Assembly: GCF_007830455.1 (NCBI RefSeq)
Contig: NZ_VLLB01000012.1
Location: 62,001 to 126,000, forward strand
Direction of reading: 5' to 3'
DNA: 64,000 bases
DNA from: Pseudoduganella lurida
Lineage (GTDB): Bacteria > Pseudomonadota > Gammaproteobacteria > Burkholderiales > Burkholderiaceae_D
The position numbers and the translations under genes were made by a program. How positions within the stretch are numbered: position 1 is the first letter of the stretch; each line of letters opens with the position of its first letter. Shown in pieces: positions 44,268 to 52,966 of the stretch. The notes below the pieces were generated by a model. It made no database searches, was not told the origin of the DNA, and saw only the letters and a list, made by a program, of their open reading frames with translations.

Positions 44268-45200
44268 TCAACGCCCCATCAACGCCCGCACATGCGCGGT
44301 CGTGCCGCCCGCCAGTCCGGCACCGCTGTAGCCGCCTTCCAGCACCGAGACGATCCTTCCCTGGCACACGTCCGCGGCAATCGCCATCACTTCGCGCGTG
44401 ATCCAGCCGAAGTCCTCGTCCTCCAGTTCCAGCTGCGCCAGCGGATCGAGGCGGTGGGCGTCGAAGCCGGCCGAAATCAGGATCAGCTCGGGCTCGAACC
44501 GTCGCAGTGCGGGCAGCAGCACATCGGCCACGCGGGCGCGGAAGCGTTCCGAACCGCAGCCCGGCGGTAGCGGCACGTTGACGATATTGCCGCTTTCTCC
44601 CGTCTCGCGCGCGGCGCCCGTGCCCGGGTACAGCGGCGACTGGTGGCTGGAGCCGAAGAACAGCTCGGCGCGGTCCCAGAACGCGGCCTGCGTGCCGTTG
44701 CCATGGTGGACATCGAAGTCGACGACGGCCACCCGCCGGAGCCCGTGCGCCACCAGCGCGTGGCAGGCCGCGACGGCCACCTGGTTGAAGATGCAGAAGC
44801 CCATCGCCCGGCCCGGTTCCGCGTGGTGGCCGCAGGGCCGCGTGGCGCAGAACACATTGTCGGCGTCCCCGGCCATGACGGCATCCACGCCGGCACAGGC
44901 CGCGCCCACGCAGCGCAGGACCGCCTCCCACGAGCCGGGCGACATCGCCGTGTCGCCGCCATCGAGCAGCACGATGCCGGTAGATGGCACCATCGCTTCG
45001 ACGGCATCGATGTAGCCCGCTTCATGCACCAGCAGCAGCTGTTCGCGCGTGCCGGCCGGCGCCTCGCGCCAGTCGAGCGTGGCGAACTCCGGCTCCCACA
45101 GCGCCGCCATCACGACGCGCAGGCGGTCCGGCGATTCCGGATGACCGGCGCCCGGCACGTGCTCGAGGCAGGCCGGGTGGAACATCACCAGCGTTTTCAT
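44268..45200 (-). CDS. Histone-deacetylase-family amidohydrolase
   Basis: 310 residues from the ATG at 45200 after GGGAGGGGG. Zn-site pattern of the arginase/deacetylase fold: VVDFDVHHGNGTQ (Asp, His) and LISAGFDAHRLDPLAQL (Asp), plus CATRPCGHHAEP. Bacterial members deacetylate acetyl-polyamines or other amides. It is the last gene of gcl-hyi-glxR-hdac, 20 bp after glxR; a purpose in glyoxylate metabolism is not obvious. The 122-bp gap downstream shows nothing I can name. Confidence 0.85.
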   Translation of the reverse strand: MKTLVMFHPACLEHVPGAGHPESPDRLRVVMAALWEPEFATLDWREAPAGTREQLLLVHEAGYIDAVEAMVPSTGIVLLDGGDTAMSPGSWEAVLRCVGAACAGVDAVMAGDADNVFCATRPCGHHAEPGRAMGFCIFNQVAVAACHALVAHGLRRVAVVDFDVHHGNGTQAAFWDRAELFFGSSHQSPLYPGTGAARETGESGNIVNVPLPPGCGSERFRARVADVLLPALRRFEPELILISAGFDAHRLDPLAQLELEDEDFGWITREVMAIAADVCQGRIVSVLEGGYSGAGLAGGTTAHVRALMGR

Positions 45201-45220
45201 TACCCCCTCCCGTTGAATCG

Positions 45221-46108
45221 TTACCCCGCTGCGATCGGATGGTTGGCCATGCGCTCGATCGCCTGGCACAGCGCCGAGTGGTCCTGCTGCGCCAGGCCGT
45301 TCGCGGCGCAGGCGTTCATCAGTTCCTGCGTGATGGCGGTGTTCGGCAGCGAGATGCCCAGGCTCTTCGCCCCCTGCAGCGCCAGGTTCAGGTCCTTCTG
45401 GTGCAGCGCGATGCGAAAGCCCGGCGCGAAGGTGCGCTTGACCATCCGCTCGCCATGCACTTCCAGGATGCGCGACGCGGCAAAGCCGCCCATCAGCGCC
45501 TGCCGTACCTTGCCGGGATCGGCGCCGGCTTTTGACGCGAACAGCAGCGCTTCGGACACGGCCTGGATCGTCAGCGCCACGATGATCTGGTTCGCCACCT
45601 TGGCCGTCTGGCCGTCGCCATTGCCACCCACCAGCGTGATGTTCTTGCCCATCAGCTCGAACAGGGGTTTCACGCGGTCGAACGCTTCCTGCGAACCGCC
45701 GACCATGATCGTGAGGGTGGCCGCCCTGGCACCCACCTCGCCGCCCGAGACGGGCGCATCGAGGTAATCGCAGTCGCGCCGGTTGATCCTCTGCGCGAAC
45801 TCCCTGGTGGCCAGCGGGCTGATGGAACTCATGTCCACGACCACCTTGCCCGGCGTGAGCGCATCGGCCACGCCGTTCTCGCCGAACAGCACTTCTTCGA
45901 CCTGCGGCGTGTCGGGCACCATCACGATGACGACGTCTGCCCGCTTCGCCACTTCGGCCGCATTGGTGCAGACGGTGGCGCCGCCCTCCACCAGCGCCAG
46001 CGGCGGATTCTTCACGTCGTGCAGGTACAGCTTGCAGCCGCCCGCCTGCAGGTGGCCGGCCATCGGCCCGCCCATGATGCCCAGTCCGATGAAACCCACT
46101 TTCGTCAT
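45221..46108 (-). CDS. glxR: Tartronate-semialdehyde reductase (2-hydroxy-3-oxopropionate reductase)
   Basis: 295 residues from the ATG at 46108. Beta-hydroxyacid dehydrogenase: GFIGLGIMGGPMAGHL for NAD(P)H, substrate motif DAPVSGGEVGARAATL, catalytic lysine in GQTAKVANQIIVAL. It reduces tartronate semialdehyde to D-glycerate. Follows hyi by 19 bp in the glycerate-pathway operon. Confidence 0.92.
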   Translation of the reverse strand: MTKVGFIGLGIMGGPMAGHLQAGGCKLYLHDVKNPPLALVEGGATVCTNAAEVAKRADVVIVMVPDTPQVEEVLFGENGVADALTPGKVVVDMSSISPLATREFAQRINRRDCDYLDAPVSGGEVGARAATLTIMVGGSQEAFDRVKPLFELMGKNITLVGGNGDGQTAKVANQIIVALTIQAVSEALLFASKAGADPGKVRQALMGGFAASRILEVHGERMVKRTFAPGFRIALHQKDLNLALQGAKSLGISLPNTAITQELMNACAANGLAQQDHSALCQAIERMANHPIAAG

Positions 46109-46127
46109 CACGCTCTCCCCGTTGAAA

Positions 46128-46907
46128 TCAGAAACCATGTTCGGTGATCCACAGCAGCCCTTCGGCCGTGGTGCGGCGCGGCTTGTATTCGCAGCCCACC
46201 CAGCCCGTGTAGCCCAGCGCGTCCAGCGCCGGCAGCAGGTAGCCGTAGTTGATCTCGCCCGTGCCCGGCTCGCCGCGGCCCGGGTTGTCCGCCAGCTGGA
46301 TGTGCCGGATGCGCGGCAGGTGCGCCTTGATGGTGGCGGCCAGCTCGCCTTCCATGCGCTGCATGTGATAGATGTCGTACTGCAGGAACAGGTTGTCCGA
46401 CTCCGTTTCGCCGATGAGGTCCAGCGCCTGCCGCGTGCCGTGCAGGAAGAAGCCGGGAATGTCGAAGGTGTTGATCGGCTCGATCAGCAGCGCGATGCCT
46501 TCGTCCTTCAGCCGCCGCGCGGCCAGGCGCAGGTTCGCCACCAGGGTGGCATGCGCCGCTTCCCGTTCCACGCCGGGGGGCACGATGCCGGCCAGGCAGT
46601 TCAGCTGCTTCACGCCCAGCGCCCCCGCATACGCGATGGCAACGGCCAGCCCTTCCTCGAATTCGCCGCGCCGCTCCGGATGGCAGGCGATGCCGCGGTC
46701 GCCACCGGCCCAGTCCCCGGCCGGCAGGTTGTGCAGCACCAGTTCCAGCCGGTGCGCGTCGAGCTGCGCGGCCAGCGCCTGGGCCGGGTATGCGTACGGG
46801 AACAGGAACTCGACGCCCTGGAAGCCGGCCCGCGCGGCCAGCGCGAAGCGGTCGAGGAAGTCGGCTTCGTTGAACAGCATCGTCAGGTTGGCGGCCAGTT
46901 TCATCAT
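46128..46907 (-). CDS. hyi: Hydroxypyruvate isomerase
   Basis: 259 residues (start at 46907 or the next codon). TIM barrel of the xylose-isomerase-like family: NLTMLFNEADFLDRFALAARAGFQGVEFLFPY, glutamate in IEPINTFDIPGFFL, YDIYHMQRMEG, and RIRHIQLADNPGRGEPGTGEINY. It interconverts hydroxypyruvate and tartronate semialdehyde. Six bases separate it from gcl. Confidence 0.92.
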   Translation of the reverse strand: MMKLAANLTMLFNEADFLDRFALAARAGFQGVEFLFPYAYPAQALAAQLDAHRLELVLHNLPAGDWAGGDRGIACHPERRGEFEEGLAVAIAYAGALGVKQLNCLAGIVPPGVEREAAHATLVANLRLAARRLKDEGIALLIEPINTFDIPGFFLHGTRQALDLIGETESDNLFLQYDIYHMQRMEGELAATIKAHLPRIRHIQLADNPGRGEPGTGEINYGYLLPALDALGYTGWVGCEYKPRRTTAEGLLWITEHGF

Positions 46908-46913
46908 CCCTCC

Positions 46914-48659
46914 TTACTGCACGGTGAGTACATCGTTGAATTCGTTCAGCGCATCGATCTCGGTGCCCATCGCGATGTTCGTCACCCGTTCCAGGATGAT
47001 CTCGACCACCACCGGCACGCCGTACTGGCGCATCAGCTCGCGGGCCTGCTCGAATGCCGGCACGATCCCATCCGGCCGGAACACGCGGATGGCCTTGCAG
47101 CCCAGGCCTTCCACCACGGCCACGTGGTCGACGCCATACCCTTCCAGCTCGGGCGCGTTGACGTTCTCGAACGAGAGCTGCACGCAGTAGTCCATCTCGA
47201 AGCCCCGCTGGGCCTGGCGGATCAGGCCGAGATAGGCGTTATTCACGAGTACGTGGATGTACGGCAGTTTGAACTGCGCGGCGACGGCAAGTTCCTCGAT
47301 CAGGAACTGGAAATCGTAGTCGCCCGAGATGGCCACGATGTCGGCCTCCGGATCGGCCACCCGCACGCCCAGCGCGGCGGGAATCGTCCAGCCCAGCGGC
47401 CCCGCCTGGCCGCAGTTGATCCAGTGGCGCGGATGGTGCACGTGCAGGAACTGCGCGGCGGCGATCTGCGACAGGCCGATGCTGGCGACATAGCGCACGT
47501 CCCGCCCGAAGTAGCGGTTCATCTCGTGGTACACGCGCAGCGGATGCACGGGCACGCTGTCGTAATCGCTCCGGCGCAGCAGCGTGCGCTTGCGTTCCTG
47601 GCAGTCGTGCAGCCAGTCCGAACGGTCGGCCAGCCTGCCGGCCTCGCGCCATTCCTTCGCCACTTCCACCAGCAGGGACAGGGCCGCCTTCGCATCGGAG
47701 ACGATGCCCAGGTCCGGCCCGAACACGCGGCCGATCTGCGTGGGCTCGATATCGATGTGGACGAACTTGCGGTCCTTCGTGAACACGTCCACGCCACCGG
47801 TGTGCCGATTGGCCCACCGGTTGCCGATGCCCAGCACGAAGTCCGAGGCCAGCAGCGTGGCATTGCCGTAGCGGTGGCTGGTCTGCAGGCCGGCCATGCC
47901 GGCCATCTGCGGATGATCGTCGGGGATGCTGCCCCAGCCCATCAAGGTGGGAATGACGGGCACGCCGGTGATCTCCGCGAACTCGACCAGCAGTGCGGAC
48001 GCGTCGGCATTGATGATGCCGCCGCCGGCCGTGATCAGGGGCCGGCGCGCCTCGTTCAGCAGCATCAAGGCCTTCTCGATCTGTGCACGCGTCGCGACCG
48101 GCTTGAATGCGGCCAGCGGGGCATACGTGTCGATGTCGAATTCGATCTGCGCCTGCTGCACGTCCACCGGCAGGTCGATCAGCACGGGGCCGGGGCGGCT
48201 GGAGCGCATCAGGTGGAAGGCCTGCTGGAACACCTGCGGCACGAGCGCCGGCTCGCGCACGGTGACGGCCCACTTGGTGACGGGCCTGGCGATCGACTCG
48301 ATGTCGACGGCCTGGAAGTCTTCCTTGTACAGCCTGGCGCGCGGTGCCTGGCCCGTGATGCACAGGATCGGAATCGAGTCGGCAGATGCGGCGTACAGGC
48401 CCGTGATCATGTCCGTGCCGGCCGGGCCCGAGGTGCCGATGCACACGCCGATATTGCCCGCTGCGGCGCGCGTAAAACCCTCCGCCATGTGCGAGGCGCC
48501 TTCCACGTGGCGCGCGAGGATGTGGCGGATGCTGTCGCGCTTGCGCAACGCGGCGTAGAACGGGTTGATCGCCGCGCCCGGCACGCCGAAGGCCACGTGC
48601 ACGCCCTCCTTTTCCAGCACCAGCACCCCTGCTTCCGCTGCGGTCATCCTGGCCATCAT
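46914..48659 (-). CDS. gcl: Glyoxylate carboligase (tartronate-semialdehyde synthase)
   Basis: 581 residues, ThDP and FAD enzyme joining two glyoxylates with loss of CO2. The N-terminal [16 protein letters not shown] and [17 protein letters not shown] match Gcl. As in the characterised enzyme, Val52 replaces the catalytic glutamate other ThDP enzymes have. ThDP motif [31 protein letters not shown]. First gene of gcl-hyi-glxR-hdac; it would drain glyoxylate made from oxalyl-CoA. Confidence 0.94.
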   Translation of the reverse strand: MMARMTAAEAGVLVLEKEGVHVAFGVPGAAINPFYAALRKRDSIRHILARHVEGASHMAEGFTRAAAGNIGVCIGTSGPAGTDMITGLYAASADSIPILCITGQAPRARLYKEDFQAVDIESIARPVTKWAVTVREPALVPQVFQQAFHLMRSSRPGPVLIDLPVDVQQAQIEFDIDTYAPLAAFKPVATRAQIEKALMLLNEARRPLITAGGGIINADASALLVEFAEITGVPVIPTLMGWGSIPDDHPQMAGMAGLQTSHRYGNATLLASDFVLGIGNRWANRHTGGVDVFTKDRKFVHIDIEPTQIGRVFGPDLGIVSDAKAALSLLVEVAKEWREAGRLADRSDWLHDCQERKRTLLRRSDYDSVPVHPLRVYHEMNRYFGRDVRYVASIGLSQIAAAQFLHVHHPRHWINCGQAGPLGWTIPAALGVRVADPEADIVAISGDYDFQFLIEELAVAAQFKLPYIHVLVNNAYLGLIRQAQRGFEMDYCVQLSFENVNAPELEGYGVDHVAVVEGLGCKAIRVFRPDGIVPAFEQARELMRQYGVPVVVEIILERVTNIAMGTEIDALNEFNDVLTVQ

Positions 48660-48697
48660 GCCTCCGCTGTCGTGTGATTGCGATGAGCCATGCTAGA

Positions 48698-48755
48698 GCG
48701 TTCGAACGCGCCTGATAAGCCCACAAAAAATCGGGTGATCCGATACCTGCGGTAT
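48698..48755. promoter_or_regulatory. Palindromes in the gcl/LysR divergent promoter
   Basis: GCGTTCGAACGC (48698-48709, perfect 12-bp palindrome) and ATACC-TGC-GGTAT (48743-48755, perfect 5-bp arms) both lie in the 110-bp gap. The second is 14 bp from the LysR start and resembles the GGTAT/ATACC operator at 28283, also next to a CrgA-type LysR gene. Confidence 0.5.
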
Positions 48756-48769
48756 GGAATACTGAAAGC

Positions 48770-49681
48770 ATGGACAAGATCAAGGAGATGACCGCGTTCG
48801 TGGAAGCCGTCGACCAGGGCAGCCTGGCGCGCGCGGCGCTCGCGCAGGGCGTGACGCCCGTGATGCTGGGCCGCCGCATCGATGCGCTGGAGCGGCGCCT
48901 CGGCGTGAAGCTGCTGCACCGCACGACCCGCCACCTGACGCTGACCGAATCCGGCACGCAGTTCCTCGAGCACTGCCGCAAGCTGCTCTCCGACCTGGAG
49001 CTGGCCGAGACCATCGTCTCCGAAGGCCGCGACGAAGCCAACGGCCACCTGATCGTCTCCGCGCCCGCCGCCTTCGGGAGGCTGCACGTGGCGCCCCATG
49101 CCCCGGCCTTCCTGGCCGCGCATCCGAAGGTGCGGCTGTCGTTCAACCTGACGGACCAGGTGGTGGACCTGGTGCGCGAGGGCTACGAGCTGGGCATCCG
49201 CATCGGCGGCATGCTCGATCCCAGTTTTGTCGCCGTGCGGCTGGCCACGAATCGCCGCGTGGTGTGCGGCACGCCGTCGTATTTCGCGCGCTGCGGCATC
49301 CCGCGCACGCTGGACGACCTGGCGCACCACAACTGCCTGGCCTTCAACCTGCAGGGCGGCCAGCAGCGCGGCTGGTATTTCCAGAAGGACGGCAAGCCCG
49401 TCACCATCAAGGTCAATGGCAATGTCGACTGCAACGACGGCGAGCTGCTGCACCGCTGGGCCAGCGAGGGACTGGGCCTGGCGTGGCGGTCGACGTGGGA
49501 GATCCAGGCGCAGCTGGCCGCAGGCGAGCTGGTGACGGTGCTGGACGAATACGCGCTGCCGGATTACGACATCAAGGCCGTCTACATGCAGCAGCGGCAT
49601 CTGCCGGCACGGGTGCGGGCGTTCATCGAGACGTTGAAGGCGGTGTACGCGCAGGCGGGTTATTGGACCGCCGCTCGGTGA
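48770..49681 (+). CDS. LysR regulator (CrgA type), probable regulator of gcl operon
   Basis: 303 residues. HTH DQGSLARAALAQGVTPVMLGRRIDALERRLGVKLLHRTTR; effector part with GHLIVSAPAAFGRLHVAPH and YELGIRIGGMLDPSFVAVRL. Divergent from gcl by 110 bp with two palindromes between, the standard layout for control of a divergent operon. The signal is probably glyoxylate or a related acid, by inference. Confidence 0.85.
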   Translation: MDKIKEMTAFVEAVDQGSLARAALAQGVTPVMLGRRIDALERRLGVKLLHRTTRHLTLTESGTQFLEHCRKLLSDLELAETIVSEGRDEANGHLIVSAPAAFGRLHVAPHAPAFLAAHPKVRLSFNLTDQVVDLVREGYELGIRIGGMLDPSFVAVRLATNRRVVCGTPSYFARCGIPRTLDDLAHHNCLAFNLQGGQQRGWYFQKDGKPVTIKVNGNVDCNDGELLHRWASEGLGLAWRSTWEIQAQLAAGELVTVLDEYALPDYDIKAVYMQQRHLPARVRAFIETLKAVYAQAGYWTAAR

Positions 49682-49687
49682 TGCGCC

Positions 49688-49858
49688 GGGGTCTGGCACC
49701 GCTGGCCACGCACGCTCGATCAACGCGTTGGCACTTGCTGCGGTGCCTGACCCCAGCAGTTTGCATGCGTTCCGGCGGCGCCTGCGAAAGGCTGGGGTCA
49801 GGCACCGCAGCATGCGCTGTGAATGCTTCTGCTGCCTTCACTGGCGGTGCCAGACCCC
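49688..49858. repeat. Nested inverted repeats (GGGGTCTGGCACC / GGTGCCTGACCCC family)
   Basis: Outer 14-bp arms at 49688-49701 and 49845-49858; inner 18-bp perfect arms GCGGTGCCTGACCCCAGC at 49740-49757 and its complement at 49791-49808. They lie between convergent LysR (stop 49681) and frc2 (stop 49906). Same family as the repeats at 1752 and 29865. Confidence 0.85.
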
Positions 49859-49905
49859 GGTTCGCGCAGGCCGTCGACCGCGGCAGCTGAAAACCTGGTT
49901 CACAC

Positions 49906-51153
49906 CTAGATCACCCGCTCTTCCCTTAACGCGGCAATCCGCTCGGCACTGTACCCCAGCCCCGCCAGCACCTCCTCCGTGTGCTCGCCCAGCAGCGGCG
50001 AGCGCGTGACCTCGGTCGGGCTGTCCGACAGCTTGATGGGGTTGCCCACGGTCAGATACGGCCCCCGTTCCGGATGATCCACCTCGACCACCGTGCCGCT
50101 CGCGCGCAGCGACGGCTCGTTGGCGATTTCCTTCATCGACAGGATCGGGCCGCAGGGAATGTCGTACTGGTTCAGCACATCCATCGCTTCGTACTTCGTC
50201 TGCGTTGTCGTCCACTCCTCGACGGCGGCGAAGATTTCCATCAGGTGCGGCAGCCGCGCACGGGGCGTGGCGAAATCGGGATGCGTGATCCAGTGCGTCC
50301 TGCCGATGACCTTGCAGATGGCCGGCCACACGGCCGCCTGGGCGATGAAGTAGATGTAGGCGTTCGGGTCCTTCTCCCAGCCCCTGCATTTGAGGATCCA
50401 GCCGGGCTGACCGCCCCCGGAAGCATTGCCGGCGCGCGGCACGGACTCGCCGAACGTGCCGCCCGCGTACTGGGGATATTCCTCCATCACGCCGGTGCGT
50501 TCCAGCCGCTGCTGGTCGCGCAGCTTTACCCGGCACAGGTTCAGCACCGCATCCTGCATGGCCGTCAGCACGCGCTGGCCGCGGCCGGTGGTGTTGCGCT
50601 GGTAGAGGGCGGTGACGATGCCCAGCGCCAGGTGCAGGCCGCTGCCGCTGTCGCCGATCTGCGCCCCCGTCACCACGGGCGGGCCATCATCGAAGCCGGT
50701 GGTACCCGCCGCACCGCCGGTGCACTGGGCCACGTTCTCGTAGACCTTGCAGTGTTCATACGGGCCCGGTCCGAAACCCTTCACGGAAGCGACGATCATG
50801 CGCGGGTTCAGCTGCTGGATGCGCTCCCACGTGAAGCCCATGCGGTCCAGCGCGCCGGGCGCGAAGTTCTCGACCAGCACATCGCACTCGCGGATCAGGT
50901 CTTCCAGCACGCCCTTGCCGGCGGGCCGTTTCGCATCGAGCGTGATCGAGCGTTTGTTATGGTTCAGCATCGTGAAGTACAGGCTGTCGACGCCGGGGAT
51001 ATCGCGCAGCTGGGCGCGCGTGGCATCGCCCTCGCCGGCCCGCTCCACCTTGATCACGTCCGCCCCGAACCAGGCCAGCAGCTGCGTGCAGGTGGGCCCC
51101 GACTGGACGTGGGTGAAGTCGAGAATGCGAACGCCTTCGAGTGCCTTGCTCAT
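49906..51153 (-). CDS. frc: Second formyl-CoA:oxalate CoA-transferase paralogue
   Basis: 415 residues, closely similar throughout to the copy at 35035. Catalytic Asp168 (IGDSGSGLH). The glycine loop reads S-G-G-G-Q (Ser245 first) instead of G-G-G-G-Q, a change at a loop that moves over the active site in this enzyme. CAGGAGACC ribosome site. It stands alone under its own FNR-like promoter. May differ in substrate or kinetics from the first copy. Confidence 0.92.
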   Translation of the reverse strand: MSKALEGVRILDFTHVQSGPTCTQLLAWFGADVIKVERAGEGDATRAQLRDIPGVDSLYFTMLNHNKRSITLDAKRPAGKGVLEDLIRECDVLVENFAPGALDRMGFTWERIQQLNPRMIVASVKGFGPGPYEHCKVYENVAQCTGGAAGTTGFDDGPPVVTGAQIGDSGSGLHLALGIVTALYQRNTTGRGQRVLTAMQDAVLNLCRVKLRDQQRLERTGVMEEYPQYAGGTFGESVPRAGNASGGGQPGWILKCRGWEKDPNAYIYFIAQAAVWPAICKVIGRTHWITHPDFATPRARLPHLMEIFAAVEEWTTTQTKYEAMDVLNQYDIPCGPILSMKEIANEPSLRASGTVVEVDHPERGPYLTVGNPIKLSDSPTEVTRSPLLGEHTEEVLAGLGYSAERIAALREERVI

Positions 51154-51206
51154 GCCGGTCTCCTGTCGTCTGCTGCGATGGATTTTTTTCGTTATTCTGC
51201 CATTCC

Positions 51207-51249
51207 ATCTTAGCGAAGTGGCCGGCTTTTGCCGCTTGACCGCGGTTAA
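51207..51249 (-). promoter_or_regulatory. Class II Crp/Fnr-type promoter of second frc
   Basis: TTGACCGCGGTTAA (51236-51249) lies exactly 23 bp from TAAGAT (51207-51212, minus strand), the same spacing as at oxc. The distance from box centre to start codon, about 90 bp, is also nearly the same as at oxc (about 92 bp). Confidence 0.65.
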
Positions 51250-51267
51250 GAATACAGAAAGCCGCCG

Positions 51268-52332
51268 TCAGAACAGCGTGTCCAGGACGGCCAGCGTGCC
51301 GGCCTGTGCGCCGTCGTAGCCGGGCAGGCCGTCGAGCACCTGGCGGAAGGCGGTGCTGGCCATCGCCGTGCGGGCGGCCTGCAGCAGTGGCGTGTCCAGG
51401 GCGTTCCGGTCGCAGGCCAGGAAGTAGCGTTCGCGGCAGACGGGAAGGAAATCGAGGTCGAAGCGCCGCGCCGCCGTCTCCACGCCGAAGCTCAGGTCCG
51501 CCATGCCGCTCGCCACGTAGGCGGCCACCGCGGCATGCGTGAACTCGGCGCTGTCGAAGCCGGCGATGCGGGCGGTGTCGATGGCGCGGTCCGCCAGCAG
51601 CAGCTCCAGCAGCAGGCGCGTGCCGGAGCCGTGCTGGCGGTTCACGAAGCGTAGGTCCGGGCGCAGCAGGTCGTCCAGCCCCGTCACGCCCTTCGGATTG
51701 CCCTTGGCGATGAACAGCCCCTGCTGGCGGAAGGCCAGGTGCAGGAAGGCATGCCGCTGGTTATCCAGCCAGGGCCGGTGCTGGGCTGCCGCGGCGCCTT
51801 CGAAGGCACCGACCGGCAAATGAAAACCGGCCAGGTCGCATTCGCCGCGCGCCAGGGCGGCCACCGCTTCCGTGCTGCTGCGGTACTTGATGTCCACCGT
51901 CGCACCGCCTTCGCGCAGCTGCGTGACGAGGGCGGCCACGGCGAACCCGTGCGAGGCCGTCAGCCGCAGCACCTGCGCGTCGCCCGCCAGCACGCGCGCC
52001 AGTTCCTGCTGCAGTTCGGAGGCCAGGCTGTCCAGCAGCGGCGTCAGGCGCGCGCTGATGCGGCGGTCCGCCCAGATCAGTTTTTCGGCCAGCGGCGACA
52101 GCGCCGTGCCTTGGCCGCGCACCTTGTGCACCAGCGCCGCGCCGAACTGCTCGCTGAACTGCTGCAGCAACCCCCAGGCGTGGCGGTACGACATGCCGTA
52201 GGCCGCGGCGGCCTTGCTGATGCTGCCCGTCTCGCTCACGGCGGTGAGCAGCGCCAGCAGCGCGGGCAGCGCCGTCGGGTTGCCGCGGGCGTCGCGCAGG
52301 ATCCAGTCGGGGCGGATTTCAACCTTCAGCAT
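51268..52332 (-). CDS. fdsR: ModE-like HTH / substrate-binding regulator next to fds (FdsR-like)
   Basis: 354 residues from the ATG at 52332 with AGGA upstream. N-terminal ModE-type winged helix (LLTAVSETGSISKAAAAYGMSYRHAWGLLQQFSEQFG), then a periplasmic-binding-like domain (VAALARGECDLAGFHLPVG, VNRQHGSGTRLLLELLL) related to molybdate/tungstate sensors. Divergent from the formate dehydrogenase operon. FdsR of Cupriavidus has the same place; function assigned by that parallel. It could couple formate dehydrogenase to molybdenum or formate. Confidence 0.75.
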   Translation of the reverse strand: MLKVEIRPDWILRDARGNPTALPALLALLTAVSETGSISKAAAAYGMSYRHAWGLLQQFSEQFGAALVHKVRGQGTALSPLAEKLIWADRRISARLTPLLDSLASELQQELARVLAGDAQVLRLTASHGFAVAALVTQLREGGATVDIKYRSSTEAVAALARGECDLAGFHLPVGAFEGAAAAQHRPWLDNQRHAFLHLAFRQQGLFIAKGNPKGVTGLDDLLRPDLRFVNRQHGSGTRLLLELLLADRAIDTARIAGFDSAEFTHAAVAAYVASGMADLSFGVETAARRFDLDFLPVCRERYFLACDRNALDTPLLQAARTAMASTAFRQVLDGLPGYDGAQAGTLAVLDTLF

Positions 52333-52419
52333 ATGCAAATCATTTCCTATTGATTGCGCTTTTTGCCGGTGCTAGTCTCGTTTATAACACGGTCCCGCAT
52401 ATGCTTTGCCGAGCATATG
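52329..52419. promoter_or_regulatory. GCATATGC repeats in the fdsR-fdsG promoter region
   Basis: GCATATGC at 52329-52336 (over the regulator's start codon) and 52397-52404, and GCATATGG at 52413-52420. The last two also form a 7-bp inverted repeat, CATATGC-N8-GCATATG. A TATAAC hexamer lies at 52383-52388. Likely operators for the divergent regulator, with autoregulation through the first copy. Confidence 0.5.
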
Positions 52420-52456
52420 GTTCTTCAAAACCGGACCGGTCGACAACGGAGACAGC

Positions 52457-52966
52457 ATGCCCGCACAGCCCGCCGCCGCAGCCACCTCAGCCACCACCGT
52501 CAGCGCGATCCTCGCCGGCATCCTCTCCCGCCATGGCCCGCGCCAGGACGAGCTCCTGCCCGCCCTGCACGCGCTGCAGGATAGTGTCGGCTACATTCCG
52601 CCGGACCAGGTGCCCGCGCTGGCGCAGCACTTCAACCTGTCCCGCGCCGAAGTGCATGGCGTGATCACCTTCTATCACTACTTCCGCAGTGCGCCGCCGG
52701 CCCGCTGCGTGGTGCAGATCTGTCGCGCCGAGGCCTGCCAGAGCATGGGCGGCGACCGCCTGCTGGCCCATGCCGAAAGCGTGCTGGGCTGCAGCCTGCA
52801 CGGCCACAGCGCGGACGGTGCCTTTGCGCTGGAACCCGTGTACTGCCTGGGCCTGTGCGCGAGCTCGCCGGCGCTCACGATCAACGAGGCCGTGTTCGCC
52901 CGCGTCACACCGGCCCGCTTCGATGCGCTGATCGCCGATGTCAACCAGCTGCAGGAGGCCGTATGA
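52457..52966 (+). CDS. fdsG: NAD-dependent formate dehydrogenase gamma subunit
   Basis: 169 residues from the ATG at 52457 after ACGGAGACAGC. NuoE-like thioredoxin fold with a [2Fe-2S] site: CVVQICRAEACQSMG and YCLGLCASSPA supply the cysteines. Carries electrons between FdsA and FdsB in the soluble complex. Start of fdsGBA-D; its stop overlaps fdsB (ATGA). Confidence 0.93.
   Translation: MPAQPAAAATSATTVSAILAGILSRHGPRQDELLPALHALQDSVGYIPPDQVPALAQHFNLSRAEVHGVITFYHYFRSAPPARCVVQICRAEACQSMGGDRLLAHAESVLGCSLHGHSADGAFALEPVYCLGLCASSPALTINEAVFARVTPARFDALIADVNQLQEAV

Noticed and set aside
45783-48677. A 964-codon plus-strand frame opposite glxR-hyi-gcl
   Set aside because: Antisense to three well-identified enzymes.
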